Assembly (NCBI RefSeq): GCF_007655135.1
Contig: NC_045134.1
Location: 16,702,568-16,766,567, forward strand
From: Punica granatum
Taxonomy: Eukaryota; Streptophyta; Magnoliopsida; Myrtales; Lythraceae
DNA: 64,000 nt
Reading direction: 5' to 3'
In this document: piece after piece, positions 1 to 10,428 of the stretch
Numbering within the stretch: position 1 is the first letter of the stretch
Layout: the number at the start of each line of letters is the position of its first letter
Made by a program: the position numbers and the translations under genes
Notes under the pieces: model-generated
What the model was told of the DNA's origin: nothing
Databases searched by the model: none
What the model saw: the letters and a program-made list of their open reading frames with translations, nothing else

Positions 1-676
1 CAGGGAGCACTGAGAAAATACCGGGCACAAGTCCCTAGGTCTCCCCGGGCTAACGGTCCTCGGCTGAGGGCGAAGAGCCAACGATCCCCCGCGGGGCAGA
101 AGGGTCACCGAAACGAATGTCAAGACGCACAAAGAGCAATCGGGGACCGGGGAACACTAAACTCCACACCGAACGTCCAAACAGGGCAAAACCGACTCTC
201 GAGGCGCCGAGTCGCCCGAACGTTCGTTCACACGACGCATGGCGATATTAGGCTCATTCAAATCCTCGTCGTTCAAGCATTCCAAATCAATAAATTAATT
301 GGACATCGGAGATCGGGCGCGTGTTCAATCAAGTCTCGAGCTTTTCCCGGCTTTTCTCTTAGTCAAATGGGACCCACAGCTCAGCCAAGCCAAGCCTCCA
401 AGCCGCGGCTCAACCCCAAGCCACGGCTCAACCCCAAGCCACGGCTCAATTCGGTGGCTCAAACTAAAGAAGCTCCCTCCACCACACAAATTCAAATATC
501 TCTTACACCTTCTTACACATATCTCCCATCCATCACTTCCCATCACTTCTCCTCTTGCTTCCCCCACACTCTAAGTGACATTTCCCCATCCTCACCCCTC
601 TTCAAAAATTCGGCAGCCCCATAAACCCCCCCCAAAATCACACTTAATTTCATTAATTTTGCATCATTAGCCTTCT

Positions 677-684
677 TATATAAG
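677..684 (+). promoter_or_regulatory. Candidate TATA box of the element A 5' LTR
   Basis: TATATAAG stands in the LTR about 1.26 kb from its inferred start, followed by a pyrimidine-rich stretch that would suit a transcription start. The C and D LTRs have TATAAAT and TATAAAG in the matching place on the other strand. Transcription itself is not shown by the sequence. Confidence 0.6.
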
Positions 685-1428
685 CCTCTTGGGTCATTAA
701 ATTAATCAAAACTCAATTTCCATTCTCTCTCAAGCTTTCTCACTCTAGGAGAACCTTCAAAACCCTCTCAAACTCCAGCAATCAGCCCTGGTCGTTCAGC
801 CCAAGCACAGCCCCGTCCAAGGCCGAAAATGCCGGAAAACTCAACCGTTTTTCGGCGACCGCCATCCAACCCGATCCAAACTTGACCAAACTTCATATCC
901 CACATGTTTTCGACCTCCTAAGTCCATTTCCGACCTTAGATTTTTCATTTGAACCTCCCAGCACTTCGTTCCAGCTCTGTCCAGATTCGGGTCCCTAGGG
1001 CGTTTTCCTGGTTTCTAAGCGAGTTCTTCCTCCTCGACTTAAGCAAGCTCAACCTAACTTCATATCCCACATGTATTCGACCTCCCGAGTCCATTTCCGG
1101 TGTTAGTTTTGCGATTTGAAGCTTCCAGCTTGCCGAACCAGCTCTGTCCAGAACCGAGTTCCATAGGCATTTTCACGGTTTCCCGGGCTTCCTCGACATT
1201 TCCACCACCCCACGACTATGGCGGGTCGTGCCATCACTTTCTAGGGGTTCCTTACAACCCTCACTCTCCCCCGCGACGAGGTGGTCGCGTGCCGAGAGCC
1301 GTCCAACCGTGCACCACCGCCATTTCCCTCTTTTCTCCCTTCACAGATTTTTCCAGCTTTTTACCGGTTTTATTTGCATCTTTCAGGAAAATCGACATAT
1401 CCAATCCTCATGAAACCACTGCAGACAT

Positions 1429-2225
1429 GATCCTCACTCAGTTAGAAGTCCAATGCCACCGACCTTGCATCAAAAGACCGCCGGGAGCCTCCCGTAGAGT
1501 CGTTTCTTCATCTGGTGCCAGTCGGGTCTGTTCCTCTGGTTTTCTTTTCTAACCCGAACTTTGAGGGAACGTACAGGTCAGCTCGGGTTGAATCTCGCTA
1601 CAAGCCACCTATTACCGTGATCCTCAGTCAGTTAGGAGTCTAATGCCACCGATCTTGTACCAAAAGACCACCGGGAACCTCCTGTAGACCCGTTTCTTCA
1701 TCGGGTGCCAGTCGGGGTCTGTTTCGTCCCGACTGGGTCTGTCATTTTTTACTAACCCGACTTTGTTTTTGATTTCCGGAAAATCTGCGCATGCTCTCCT
1801 TCCGAAACCACGCAGGCATGATCTTCAGTGAGTTAGGAGTCCAATGCCGCCGACCTTGCAGCAAAATACCACCGGGAGCCTCCGGGACAACCATTTCTTT
1901 CTGAACTGCCCAGTCGGGTCAGTTCCGCCCAGTCGGTTCTGTTTTCTGCTAGCTAACCCGACTTTGTTTTCGATTTCCAGAAAATCTATGCATGCTCTCC
2001 TTCCGAAACCACCGCAGACGCTATCCTTGGTCTCTTGGGAATCCAATGCAACTGGCCCTGCACGAAAATTCCATCCCGATCAACCGGTACAGCCCCGACA
2101 AGCCGGACTGCCAGTCGGGTCTGCCGCCAACCCGACTTCACTGATTCGGGTCTGTTCATTCCAGGGGGCAGAACCGATTTCCCAAGCCCTTTTTCCGGCT
2201 TTCCTCAACTTTTCCCGCATCCCGG
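1429..2225 (+). repeat. Diverged tandem units of about 200 bp inside the 5' LTR (four copies)
   Basis: Related blocks start at about 1429, 1619, 1820 and 2021, spaced 190-201 bp. Each begins with a GATCCTCAGTCAGTTAGGAG-like line, then a CCACCGGGAGCCTCC-like segment, a CCAGTCGGGTCTGTT segment and an AACCCGACTTTG segment. The fourth copy is the most diverged and its right edge is approximate. The matching part of the 3' LTR has only three (near 12425, 12616 and 12818). Confidence 0.8.
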
Positions 2226-4814
2226 GGCTAGGTATAATCATTCCCAACTCAGAGAAGTTAGGACTTTTACGTTTTCTTTGCGTTTGTGGGGCGATAAGGC
2301 GGTCCATGACCGATTCGCATGCAAGTTTATGTTTTTATGTGTTTTTACGTCGTATTATGCATGTCATCATCGTATATAGTGCTAGCATGTTGGGAAATAG
2401 CTTGAATCGGAGTCGAGGAGACATCGTTGGATCGGGCAAGCCAAAGGAGCCTCTCGGCCTCACCCCAAGGGAGGTGGCCGAGAGCCCCTTTTGGCATGCT
2501 CGGGCCATGGATGGCCTCCTTTCCCCGACTCAAGTCATTTCCCGAGTTTTTACATTCTTCACTTCCCATGAGTCGGTGCCGTTTTATCGATTCCTCTAAA
2601 TATCGTGTTTGTTTGTATGTTTAATTGCGTTCCTAAGATCATGGCGGCACCGGCTATGTAAAAAATGTACGTTGTCATCGTGTTTGATGTTTTATGCATG
2701 CAAGAAATGGTCAAAACCGATTCTTGGAATTGATTGTAATCACCATTTTCATTTAATCGTTGGTTTCATGTTAATTCATATGCTAGATACGTTAATATCG
2801 AACAATCGTTTCATTGATCCATAACAATTGAGGTTTGAGGTCTCAATCATTAAACCATTCCACAAATGGGAGAAACGGGACGTATCATTCGGTTAATTAA
2901 ATCATCTTGGACTAAATAATTGGATAAATTGATTATTAATTCGAAAGCGCGTCGATGGCTCACGGAACGGCGAGAATGCCCTTTTCCTTAAAAAGCCCAC
3001 AATTTCAAAACACCAAGACGTGTAACACGAATAGAATCGACGTCTAGCGAGTACTCGCGTGCTATGACTCGAGTTCGGGCCCGATTTGAGGCGGTTCGAG
3101 TCGGGATGCGCGAGTCCTCCCTAGACTTCTTCGTGTCACACGATCTTCGATTTGTTCACGAACATCACACGTTTTATTATCCAAGGGCATAATCGTCATT
3201 CTGTGATTCACCGATACCCTAGGCGTTAGGGAGTTGGAAACACCTCGATCTATGGGCGAGAAAGGGCAACCCTTTCGGGTGCGAGTTTCATTCGCACGGC
3301 CCATTCCGTTCAGTTTCGGTGTTTCTATCTTCCTACCGTAGATTCGGTGGTGAACATTTTATTTCAGTTACAAAACACGAAAAACCGGATTAATCATGCA
3401 TTTGGCTTAATCAAACACTAGATAGTGAATAGGCGGAATACTAGATTCCAATCTAGAGTCAAAACACGAGTTTGGCTAATTCGGTGAAACCGCAGTGTCA
3501 CCTCACTGAACAAGAGTCTTAAAACAAGTACACACATGTAATTGACTTAGAACCCTATTCTAGTCCACCATCTATGTTTGCCTACGTTAGACACATTGTT
3601 TGTTAATCAACCCCGGTTAATAACTGATTAAATCACGTACATTCGACTTAATACACCACTTGTCTGTATTCACCGGTACTTGTCAGTTGTTGTCCGTATT
3701 TTGTCAGTGTTATCAGTTTTCTTCTGTTTTACTCTTGCTTTTGCTAATTTGTTGCAGTTCGGGCCCGAACCCATAGGTTACGTGTTGCATGGGGCCCAAC
3801 GCCCCAGATCACCGAACACGAGGTCCAACGCCTCCTAACTCACTGAGTGCGTGCAACCCGAGTGCGGAATGGGATCTAGCCTCGAGTCACCATCACACTC
3901 CGAATGTGGCCTATGTGGAAGGCAATTTGGATTGGATGTGGGAAACGTGTTTAGATATCACCCGGGAGCTCGATCGGTCCAATGGTTACAGTGGGAACCA
4001 ATCGGTTCTCCAACATACCGTCGGTTCGATCGGACCCGACCTCTGGCTCTTTGAGCCCGCATTGCCTTAATTTACTTATCGGTCATTCAAAACACACGGG
4101 GAGCCGGAGCGGAATATTGGCCCAATGCAAACCGATCGGGATCCATTTACTTTATTCAGTTGTACTTTGTAATTATTCGAGTGTACATTGTGAGGATTTT
4201 ATTTGTATGCTCACTCGTTCACTTGTAAGGATCCCCGATCGGCGAGCGAGAGGTCCGAGTGTCAAGTCGGTTAAGTCGGTCTATCGTCACCAAGGGATGA
4301 GTAAGCTCGAATAATCGTGGTCCCGGTTCGCGCAGGGAATCGACCATCATGGTTCGAGGAACTGTAACGCTAAGATAGTGAACCAATTCCTCGACTCACA
4401 AGCCTACTCATCCTTCGGATTCTCGGCCCAACTTGATCAATTCATCGACTTTACGGTGTCAAAACGGGCGAGTCAAGTGCACCCCTAAATCATGCGGTAA
4501 ATAAACAAAACGGCAAGCCTAGCAAACTAGAGTACCGAAAGGGCGTGTGGGATATAAGCCCGCACGTAATAGAACCCCCGAAGTCGGAATTTCCGGTTCC
4601 GTATGACCATTGCCTTAGCACTTAGGTGTACCTTGTACCCCTGGACCCGGGCGACTCAACGGCCCTCGACCTACGGGTCGTAAACAGTAAGTGGCGACTC
4701 CTTCTCACGCGTGTCCGTCGCGCATCCCCACGGGAAGGTGGATACTCCCAAGCCGCGTTGCATAGGCTTCGTGCATGCGTGCCCCGACCAGATGAAATTC
4801 GTGTGCGCACAGCT

Positions 4815-4832
4815 TGGCAACTCCGCTGGGGA
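4815..4832 (+). other. Primer binding site (PBS) of element A
   Basis: TGGCAACTCCGCTGGGGA begins 3 nt after the LTR end. The same spacing and a close variant occur in B (20451-20468) and C (25342-25359) on the other strand. TGG at the start fits the CCA end of a tRNA. A tRNA-Arg type, as reported for Ogre elements, is my best guess, but I could not align it to tRNAs. Confidence 0.8.
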
Positions 4833-5170
4833 TATCTAGAGGGTTCGGGCTCAATCCCGTTTGCTTGCTTGCTTGTTTATTCACTGCTTTCCGTCGTTTA
4901 TCGCTTATCTACTTAGGCACATTTATTTCACACATGCATTGCATATCATGCTAGCTTTAGGTGCCTTGTCCGAAATCCCACGGGCGCCAAAATAGGAAGC
5001 TAGGTTAGTCAGAGGTTTCGAGTAAGGGAATGGATCGAGTCGGCTATGCCACCGAACCGGCCCCCAAAGATCCTCGCTCGATTTCAAGGAATTCACACCC
5101 TTGAGTCGGGAGCCCCCATCCATAGATATCACGGTCCCTGTAGCACTGAACCATGCATCGTGCTATGCCT
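4833..5170 (+). other. Leader of element A, shared with elements B and C
   Basis: The sequence after the PBS matches, in reverse complement, the leaders of B (about 20110-20450) and C (about 24970-25340). The best-kept block covers about 4960-5170, including the run around the CCGGCCCCCAAAGATCC motif. Shared untranslated leader without shared genes shows that A derives from this family by loss of coding sequence. Packaging or dimerisation signals are commonly placed here in LTR elements, but none is identified. Confidence 0.7.
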
Positions 5171-6520
5171 CCATGCAAGCCTTCAACCCGACTCCGACAA
5201 CAATCCATCGAGTCGGCCTGCGAGCCATTTGAGTCTTTTCCATTTCAAGAGCGATGTACATGTAATTTCTATTAAGCCGTGGGCATTTACTCTCTTCGTA
5301 CACATGCATCATGCAGTTTTCAAAAATTAGGATGTCATTCATATTGACGAGTCCTAAACGGATTTTCCTGTCGTCTTGGTAAGGGACGCCTTACTCGGCC
5401 TCCTGCCCGCGCCTCGACAAAGTTCGCCAACACACGAGGACCTCACCGACTCGCCACAGGACGCGAATGGGGTATATTCCGGGACAACATGATCGACCTC
5501 ATCAACACTAGGTTCGATCATCGAGAGGTCGCTGAGAGATGAAGAACTCACCGGCCAACCACCTTAGAGGGAGCTCTCCCAAACCCGTGCCAAGATGCAG
5601 AGATGCGGTCAGGAGCTAGCTTGAGCGAACGCCGCCTTGGAGAGGTCTAGGAAGAGGGCTCGAGGAGGCCCACACATGCACTCTAGGATAGATATCTCCG
5701 CAAGGCCCTCGCTTAGAACCAGTACTTTCCAAGGCCGCGCTCGCTCAAACCCCGAGTGTGGTGGCAAATCAGCTTAAGGCTCTATTTTACAAATTTTGCA
5801 TTGTACTTTGGACCTTTCGAGTCAATGTGAACGACAACATTAGCTTTTGAAAACTCACGCACTGCATGCATCCTATCCATTTACTGTTTTACACGACAAT
5901 TAACACTACCACACAGTAGATAAAGTTGTGACCGCCTTTGCAGGCGGACCTCTCGTGGTCCTCACCCTTCCTCCACGGCGAGACGATCAGTAGCTCAAGG
6001 GCCAACCATCCAAGCAACACTAACTCCCCATTGATCCCGCGCAATCGATTATGTCATTGCATGGTTGAGCACACGTCCCTCCATGCTACAAGTGCTTCCA
6101 TCAGCACAACTGAGTGTGCCCTTTCCGCGTTGTACGAGCACACCCCTACCTTGCCCATGCACGCATCCTCGACACACCTCGTGCATGTCTTTCAGTGTGC
6201 TTGCATAACGCCTACCAGGCCAGTTCGCCCCCTACGCAGTTGCATTCAAATTACGAATAGTTCTTGTTCCTTCATTGCTTTTCCTCTTCCCATTGCAGGA
6301 AATAACTGATAAGAAGGCAACTTGAACCTTGATCGACTACAATTGAGACAACAAACGTCTCCCATCCATCCAGCTCCTTGGGATTTCAACACTAAGTCCC
6401 CATCCCTGCTCCACAAAGCAAGACCGCAAGCAAATCAGCGTCACCGCATTACAGCGCCTCACGCTATTCCTCAGCATTGACCTTTGCTTTCGCATTTTTC
6501 GCACTTTCCTATCAACCCCG
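5171..6520 (+). other. Element A internal region, unassigned part 1
   Basis: No gene, RNA or strong repeat is recognisable here. Open frames are short (up to 123 codons), lack any motif of retroelement proteins and have no visible homologue in the window. It may be old leader or 3' untranslated sequence of the parent element. Confidence 0.4.
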
Positions 6521-6847
6521 CATTTATTGCATCGGGCTTCGGCCCCGCATCGGGCTCCGGCCCTGCATCGGGCTTCGGCCCCGCATTTATTGCATTGGGT
6601 TTCGGCCCCGCATCGGGCTACGGCCCTGCATCGGGCTCCGGCCCCCCATTTACTGCATTAGGCTTCGAACTCACATCGGGCTCCGGCCCTGCATTTACTT
6701 TTGGGTTTCGGCCCTTCATCGGGCTCCAGCCCTACTTTTGGGTGTCGACCCCGCGTCGGGCCTCGGTCCTACATTTACCACTTTTGGGTCCCGGCCCCGC
6801 ATTTACTGCTCTCAGGTTTTGACACCTTGCATTTATTGCTTTCAGGC
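6521..6847 (+). repeat. GC-rich hairpin minisatellite I in element A
   Basis: Irregular repeats combine CATTTATTGC or CATTTACTGC with CATCGGGCTTCGGCCCCG and CATCGGGCTCCGGCCCTG units. The core GGGCTTCGGCCC is a perfect palindrome that as RNA gives a 4-bp stem closed by a UUCG loop. The last two units (near 6800 and 6830) carry ATTTACTGCTCTCAGG and ATTTATTGCTTTCAGG, the same linker as in minisatellite II and in the large array of element D. Units are mutated, so their length varies. Confidence 0.8.
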
Positions 6848-9086
6848 TCATCTAAAATCCAAAATCGACTTGGATTCAAATTCATCCAAGCGATACTCCG
6901 AGGAGCAAGTCTAATCCTTCAACCGCAAAAGATCACAGACAATAGCTCCAGCGAATAGAGCATGGCCCTTCCCACCCGCCGCAAAAGTCACTGGCAAAGT
7001 CACATCTCCGACCGGAGAATGATCCCTGCCCACCCTCCACTGCGGCCATCAACCAGCCACCGGGGCAACATGCACTCTTCCTTAAATTCCCTTTTACATT
7101 TATATGCATTCCCAAACAAGCTCCCGGCATGAACGAACCCTTCACTGGCGCACTAGGACAGCTCCGAAGACGCCTTGTGGGTTCTGTCGGAATTGTTCGA
7201 TTCGTCTGTCCTCATGGGACCCGGCTCCTCGAGCCTTCCCTAGGACGGCTGCGCATGCCAACCCGCAATCGGGGAAAGTACACCTATGCGGCCCCTAGCC
7301 ACGGTCTGCCCATTCCAGGGTGGCGATGACTACACTCCCGGAATTGAGTGTCCCCCACGCGCGGCACCCCATGGGTCGCGCGCTGGATGAAGGAATTTCC
7401 CATGGGTCCACCTTACATTTCTTACCACATATTCCACCGCATAATCGACTAATGCATCATCCTCTTTGTCATCCTTCATAGGGACACGCCGGTCACGGGC
7501 GAAGAGCGATGCGCGGGTTCACACCTCCTCGAGAACTCCTATCGGGTCTTTCTTCCTATACTTCAGTAGAGAAGGGTCCGACAAAGAGGTACCCCCTATG
7601 AAGCCGACGACGGAAGCATCCGAATGAGCCACATGCCTTCAGCGCAACCGTCTCAATCGACAAACAAACATGCCTATCGGCTTTGAGAGCACACCTCTCC
7701 GGCGTACAACTGATGCAGGAGCCACAAGCACGATCGGGGACGATGATTGTACAAGGGGCTCACCTCAGGTCACATTAACAATGAAAATTGGGGCATTCGC
7801 ATTCATCATTCACACCGAGACCACCTCGAACATCATCCGGCCGTCCAAGCAACGTACACTGGGGCATCCCCGGTTGAAGCTCGCAACAGCACGACCTCGG
7901 CAAGCGACGTACACTGGGGCACCCCTGGTTAAAGTTCGCCCTGAGGTCGCCATAGCGGGTCACTCCAACAAACGACACTGGAATGCTCCTAGTCATCCGC
8001 ATCAAGAATGGGCATCTTCCACAGCAAGCATCAGGACAACTTCGGTCACACACTCCCTAGGGCAATTTTGCATTTTCTTTCTCTAGACAACAGGGGAAAT
8101 CACTCGTAAAGATTGCAAGGTCGAAGAACACGTAGTTCGACTTCCGAATGCATAAAGAACAAACACCAAGTCTCGGCGAGGCAAAGCGCATCAAAGCACC
8201 CGCAACAACGAAAAAGTGGGGAAAAGTAAAACAAATACATGGGGACACGATACAAACCCAGCTGCAAGAAAAAAACAGAGCGAAAAGAAGGGGGAAAAAC
8301 CCGCCAATGAAGAGAGAGAGAAAAGATGCGGGAAAAACCCGCCAATGAACAAAACAAGGCACCGCCGAGACATAAAACTCTGGCACCGCCAATTCAAAGA
8401 AGAAATCAACAAACCCCGACAAAAAGAGGGAGCAGCAGATGCAACTCCTCGACGGAGACAGAATGTAATGCACTCGGAGGTTGAATTATTCGAACCCTTC
8501 GCCCTTGCAAACTCGAGAGACAAAGAATCGAGCCTGCTAGGTCGAAAACCCTTCGGGGCGATTTAGGCAAAAGTTAGGGCAAAAGAGAGGCACGACTGAA
8601 AATCTCGAGGCGGGCGGTCGTGGCAAAATGAGAGTTCATCCCCTTTAGGTTGAGAGGTACGGCCCCGAGGCGGGTGACCGTAGCAAAAGGAGAGTAAAAT
8701 GAGAGATAAACAAAACAGTCACCCTGGGCCTTCGCACACGGCGCGGACCAGGGATCCCCAAGGGAAATGACCAGATTATCTATTCCAACACGGTCCCCGA
8801 TCGGCTCTCCTACCGAACTCAACCGTCCAAGGCGGATTCTTCTTCAAGCACAGCGGGCGACCAAGCACGTAATCCAAGCAGTTCGAGACAGCCAACACCA
8901 ACCGAAGGAAGGAAGAGAAGGGGGTACATCTCACTGCAGACGTGAACCCGTGTATCCTTTTAGCCTAGGGCAACGTGCTCCCTAAGCTTTCTCTTTTTCC
9001 TTTGTCATTCACATAACTCTAACGAGTCACGGCCACCCTTCAATCGGCTACCACAAAGCCAAAATCCTAGATATTTCATTCCGGGA
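6848..9086 (+). other. Element A internal region, unassigned part 2, with minor repeats
   Basis: I recognise no gene in these 2.2 kb. Two small repeats stand out: imperfect direct copies starting at 7846 and 7901 with the shared core CGTACACTGGGGC (a weaker third near 7967), and an exact 20-bp direct repeat at 8292-8311 and 8330-8349. At about 8600-8700 two similar lines (CGAGGCGGG followed by GGAGAGTAAAATGAGAG-like text) also recur. Base composition and lack of conserved frames suggest untranslated sequence. Confidence 0.45.
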
Positions 9087-9118
9087 GTCTAGTCATAACA
9101 CTCTGGAAATGACTAGAC
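9087..9118 (+). repeat. Perfect 10-bp inverted repeat (hairpin)
   Basis: GTCTAGTCAT (9087-9096) and ATGACTAGAC (9109-9118) are exact reverse complements around a 12-nt loop. No T-run or other terminator sign follows. Role unknown. Confidence 0.65.
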
Positions 9119-10066
9119 CGAGGTCTGACCAAATTTGAGCAAAAAAATTCCCCATGGGGGTTACAAATGTAGCCGCCCTACGGCACCCTGATGAGAAGGG
9201 TCCTAAGTTCACGGGCGCGTCGAACAACCGATAGAGCCGCTTGGGCACCTTTGAGAACGTCTTGATATGCCCATGTAAGGCCAACAGGAGCCCCGGAGGC
9301 CTCGCATCGAGGCCTTTGGAAGCGGGACCCCCATTCGCATCACCAAAGCAAAAACTCCCCACGGGTCGCTCAGGCGACCCGAGACGGAAGAGCATGCGTC
9401 ACAAACACTTCCTTTTACCCGTGCTTACCAATCGCTAGTAATCCCATGACTTACTAATGATGTCAGGATCACAGGTACAACAAACGCAAGGACTACGGCG
9501 GACTCTGATTTCCGACCCCTCGGGATACGTAGGCGCTCTACCCCAGAGCTCGAGTCCCTCATCGCACGACCGAGGCATCCCCAGCGAACTACAATCGCCC
9601 CTGCGACAAAGCTGGCATCCGGCAGAGCAACGAGTAACTGCCCCAGCAGCAAAGCCGGCTTCCGGCAGATCAAACACACCGCCACCCCAAGGGCAAAGCA
9701 CCGACGAAGCAACTTCATCGCAACAGCAACGCTAATCTACAGCAGATCAACACCTTTGGGACAGCATCAGCCTTGTACACTTAGCACGCACCACTGTCCA
9801 CATGACTAACGAAGAGTTATGCTCTTCTCTGCAGATATGCATAGAACCCCAAGGGGCGTCTCCTCCTTGACGGACACGCGATTGACTCATGCGGCAGATC
9901 GCAACCTTGAACCGAGCGGAAGGCACTATAGGGAATCCCCTTGACTCCCATTCAAGGAAGCAACAAATGGCAATCTCGACTTGGGACAGAGCAATCCGCC
10001 TCTGCCGGCACCTTCGAGATACCGCCTGGCGCAGATCCCCGCCTCTACTTTCCCTTACACACCTCG
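9119..10066 (+). other. Element A internal region, unassigned part 3
   Basis: No coding sequence is recognised. Near 9490-9560 there is a GACTCTGATTTCCGACCCCT line followed by GGGATACGTAGGCGCTC; similar GATACGTAGGC lines are, as I recall, frequent in the 3' untranslated part of plant Ty3/gypsy elements, which would place this stretch downstream of a lost pol. Partly repeated AAAGCYGGCWTCCGGCAGA lines occur near 9610 and 9652. Confidence 0.4.
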
Positions 10067-10258
10067 CATTTTATAGCTTTTCACGGGTTTCGGCCTCGCA
10101 TTTTACTGCTTTCCACGGGCTTCGGCCTCGCACTTTACAGCTTTTCAGGGGCTTCGGCCTCGCATTTTGCTGCTTTCCACGGGCTTCGGCCTGGCACTTT
10201 ACTGCTTTCCACGGGCTTCGGCCTCGCATTTTACTACTTTCCACGGGCCTCGGCCCTT
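10067..10258 (+). repeat. Hairpin minisatellite II: six 32-bp units before the polypurine tract
   Basis: Six consecutive 32-bp units fill exactly 192 bp. Each unit has a CATTTTACTGCTTTCCAC linker and a GGGCTTCGGCCTCG hairpin core with a TTCG loop; the last ends in GGCCCTTCA. The 170 bp that follow, up to the LTR, match the same region of element D in reverse complement (33853-34026). This makes the minisatellite positionally equivalent to the 30-kb array of D. Confidence 0.9.
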
Positions 10259-10414
10259 CAGCCACCACTTCACATCCTCCAAATCCCAATCATGCTACTA
10301 TCTTATGACAGGAGGGGCGAGCTACCACGGAGAATGACGACAGAAGCGGTCGCCCGGACCAAAAAGAGTGCTTCTCATGATCTTTGGTTACCTCCGCTCA
10401 TCGAGCACGCAATC

Positions 10415-10428
10415 AAAGAGGGGCAAGC
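10415..10428 (+). other. Polypurine tract (PPT) of element A
   Basis: AAAGAGGGGCAAGC directly precedes the LTR start TGTCAGCACCCC. The same tract stands next to the LTR of D on the - strand (33853-33867). It primes plus-strand DNA synthesis in LTR elements. Confidence 0.85.

Larger units (their letters stand above)
1..4811 (+). repeat. 5' LTR of element A (partial)
   Basis: This stretch aligns along its whole length with 11014-15613. In two hand-compared stretches (about 2641-3360 against its copy) I counted 14 differences in roughly 720 bp, about 2%. It is 211 bp longer than the matching part of the 3' LTR, mainly because it has one more copy of a roughly 200-bp internal unit, and also more copies of a short motif near 405-450 (AACCCCAAGCCACGGCTC type). 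A TATA box lies at 677-683. The LTR ends at 4811, where the two copies stop matching. Small ORFs in it, including one of 251 codons at 1844-2599, are not kept at the same length in the other copy, so I do not call them genes. Confidence 0.92.

Noticed and set aside
1844..2599. 251-codon + strand frame in the LTR of A (and 150 codons at 1100-1552)
   Set aside because: In the other LTR the matching frames are shorter and begin elsewhere. They show no domain and lie over the tandem units.
8057..8473. 138-codon - strand frame with cysteine- and phenylalanine-rich text in the internal region of A
   Set aside because: The composition reflects purine-rich + strand sequence. There is no recognisable domain, and overlapping frames of similar length exist on both strands.
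9425..9718. Possible remnant of pol in A (97 codons - strand, 92 codons + strand)
   Set aside because: No reverse transcriptase, RNase H or integrase motif is visible; the line with GATACGTAGGC is better explained as untranslated sequence.
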